Shown: in pieces, positions 63,027-64,000 of the stretch
Layout of the letters: every line of letters begins with the position of its first letter
How positions within the stretch are numbered: position 1 is the first letter of the stretch
Assembly: GCF_004000605.1 (NCBI RefSeq)
Contig: NZ_CP018911.1
Span: forward strand, 2,523,001 to 2,587,000
Source of the DNA: Glycocaulis alkaliphilus
GTDB lineage: Bacteria > Pseudomonadota > Alphaproteobacteria > Caulobacterales > Maricaulaceae
Length of the DNA: 64,000 bases
Direction: 5' to 3'
The notes under the pieces: generated by a model
The model's database searches: none
What the model saw: only the letters and a program-made list of their open reading frames with translations
What the model was told of the DNA's origin: nothing
Translations under genes and position numbers: made by a program

Positions 63027-63677
63027 TTAGTGACCGGAATTCAGGATCAGTTCCAGACAGGCATCGATATGCGCCTCGATCTGGCGGGTCTCGATCGAGT
63101 TCCTGCCGGTGAGAATCTCATATTCCGGAGCCAGCACGATCGGCAGGGAGAACGCGCCCGACAGCACGAACATGAGATGCGTCGGATCACCCGCCGCGAT
63201 CAGCCCCTCGCTCTGCGCCGATACAATCAGCGCAATGATCTTGTCGTTCAGCGGCTTCTGGTGCCGGGCAATCAGCCATTCCAGGCGCGGCGTGCGCTCG
63301 GCGCCCTCCTGCAGCAGGAGGCGCATGTGTTCAGGATGGGCTGCCAGCGTCGTGATATGGGCGCGGATGGCCGCCTTGTAGAAGGGCAGGCCGGTCAGGC
63401 CATCCGTGCTTTCCAGCTCTTCAGCCAGCTGCGCGTTGACGCGCGCATAGAGGCGCTCCACCGCCGCTTCCCACACGCCCTGTTTGGACTTGAAATGATA
63501 CATGATGAGCGGCACCGGCGCGCCGCAGGCGCGCGCCACATCGCTAACCGACGCGCCGGCAAACCCGCGCTGGGCAAACAGGGTGATGGCCGCGTCCAGG
63601 ATGCGGCTCTGCGTCGCCTCTCTCTGGGCCTCGCGCTCATTGGTGCGGGCAGGCCGGGATCGTGTTTTCGTATTCAT
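63027..63677 (-). CDS. TetR/AcrR-family transcriptional regulator
   Basis: A 216-residue regulator. The helix-turn-helix is at about 24-70: ILDAAITLFAQRGFAGASVSDVARACG and then VPLIMYHFKSKQGVWEAAV, where MYHFKSK is the usual recognition-helix end. The C-terminal ligand domain includes LLLQEGAERTPRLEWLIARH. The targets are unknown: downstream lies the long mgtE leader and upstream a repeat and uvrD. The N-terminal NTKTRSRPARTNEREAQRE is a flexible basic arm. Confidence 0.9.
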   Translation of the reverse strand: MNTKTRSRPARTNEREAQREATQSRILDAAITLFAQRGFAGASVSDVARACGAPVPLIMYHFKSKQGVWEAAVERLYARVNAQLAEELESTDGLTGLPFYKAAIRAHITTLAAHPEHMRLLLQEGAERTPRLEWLIARHQKPLNDKIIALIVSAQSEGLIAAGDPTHLMFVLSGAFSLPIVLAPEYEILTGRNSIETRQIEAHIDACLELILNSGH

Positions 63678-63735
63678 AATCGGAGGATTAAAGCCTTTGG
63701 GGCGGCAGGTCGATAGGGCGCACTGGCAGCAATCA

Positions 63736-63841
63736 CTTTGCCCCTCGCCCTTCGAGGCGCCCCTACAGGGGCTCCTCAGGGTGAGGGGGCCGCAGATTTT
63801 CCCTCATCCCTCGGCCACGTGGTGCTCGAAGGACAAGGGAA
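63736..63841. repeat. Dispersed palindromic repeat between TetR and uvrD
   Basis: GCCCCTCGCCCTTCGAGGCG, CCCCTACAGGGG and CTCAGGGTGAGGGG form a symmetric array, followed by a second part with CCCTCATCCCTCG and GTGCTCGAAGGACAAGGG. This type of sequence is common between genes in alphaproteobacteria. It fills most of the gap between the uvrD stop and the TetR start. Confidence 0.55.
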
Positions 63842-63861
63842 AATCGTTTGCGAGCTGGTCC

Positions 63862-64000
63862 TCACGCCTTCTCGACAAAGCTCGAAACGACCTTCTTCTC
63901 GCCGGCCTTGTCGAAGGCTACCGTCAGCTTGGCGCCATCAGCAACTAGAATCCGGCCATAGCCGAATTTCTGATGGAAGACCCGGTCACCGCGGGCAAAC
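63862..64000 (-). CDS. uvrD: ATP-dependent DNA helicase UvrD, C-terminal end only
   Basis: The last 46 codons of a gene that enters from the right edge. The sequence FARGDRVFHQKFGYGRILV...KLTVAFDKAGEKKVVSSFVEKA matches the C-terminal Tudor-like segment of UvrD/PcrA (GDRVxHxxFGxG...). This segment contacts RNA polymerase in characterised UvrD/PcrA proteins. The rest of the gene lies outside the window. Confidence 0.85.
   Translation of the reverse strand, partial: FARGDRVFHQKFGYGRILVADGAKLTVAFDKAGEKKVVSSFVEKA

Noticed and set aside
62879-63112. Plus-strand frames in the mgtE-TetR gap as small genes
   Set aside because: They lack ribosome-binding sites and recognisable sequence, and they overlap palindromes and the TetR 3' end.
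63736-63841. A short CRISPR-like array near the uvrD end
   Set aside because: The units are unequal and palindromic, with no regular spacers and no cas genes. I see no CRISPR array anywhere in the window.

Overview
The window is a GC-rich alphaproteobacterial chromosome segment, most likely from the Maricaulales/Hyphomonadaceae group (Maricaulis, Oceanicaulis, Glycocaulis relatives). This rests on a fused acetylglutamate kinase/acetylglutamate synthase of the Maricaulis type next to an N-acetylornithine carbamoyltransferase, a YidC with a long basic C-terminal tail as reported for Oceanicaulis, and large TonB-dependent receptors. The genus is inferred from gene content, not from a marker-gene comparison.

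Layout. 1-4.3 kb: agmatine-to-putrescine genes (agmatine deiminase, N-carbamoylputrescine amidase) with a serine hydrolase and a GNAT protein that runs off the left edge. 4.5-10.4 kb: an Oar-like TonB receptor, a GT39 membrane glycosyltransferase and an MsrA lipoprotein. 10.5-13.8 kb: an arginine operon (argF' - argB/A fusion - argC) using acetylated intermediates. 14-17.2 kb: an L,D-transpeptidase, a small acidic lipoprotein and a P1 peptidase. 17.3-22.8 kb: a TonB receptor divergent from a LysR regulator, followed by gamma-glutamyltransferase. 22.9-26.7 kb: an FbpABC-type iron(III) ABC transporter. 27.0 kb: tRNA-Val(CAC). 27.4-32.7 kb: a conserved small protein, gph, glmU, an aldehyde dehydrogenase, rpiA and a DUF2059 protein. 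32.7-39.4 kb: a core block on the minus strand (rpmH-rnpA-yidC-engB-DUF1036-nucleotidase-dapD, then map). 39.6-43.2 kb: a TVP38 membrane protein, a flavin disulfide oxidoreductase and a histidine kinase. 43.3-45.5 kb: small accessory genes.

45.6-54.2 kb is the accessory part. A single-polypeptide restriction-modification gene is broken by a one-base frameshift. A response regulator and uvrB follow. Directly after the uvrB stop there is a compact AT-rich three-gene unit: an MT-A70 adenine methyltransferase, a four-helix membrane protein and a DGQHR-domain (DndB-like) protein. I do not recognise this three-gene combination as a named system; it is the best candidate here for an undescribed DNA-modification or defence module.

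54.2-64 kb: a lipoprotein with an aminopeptidase P, a purple-acid-phosphatase-like enzyme, prmA, a magnesium cluster (mgtE, a putative outer-membrane protein, a MgtC-like protein), a TetR regulator and the 3' end of uvrD.

Six copies of a two-hairpin intergenic repeat with compensatory changes in the inner stems are scattered through the window at gene ends.
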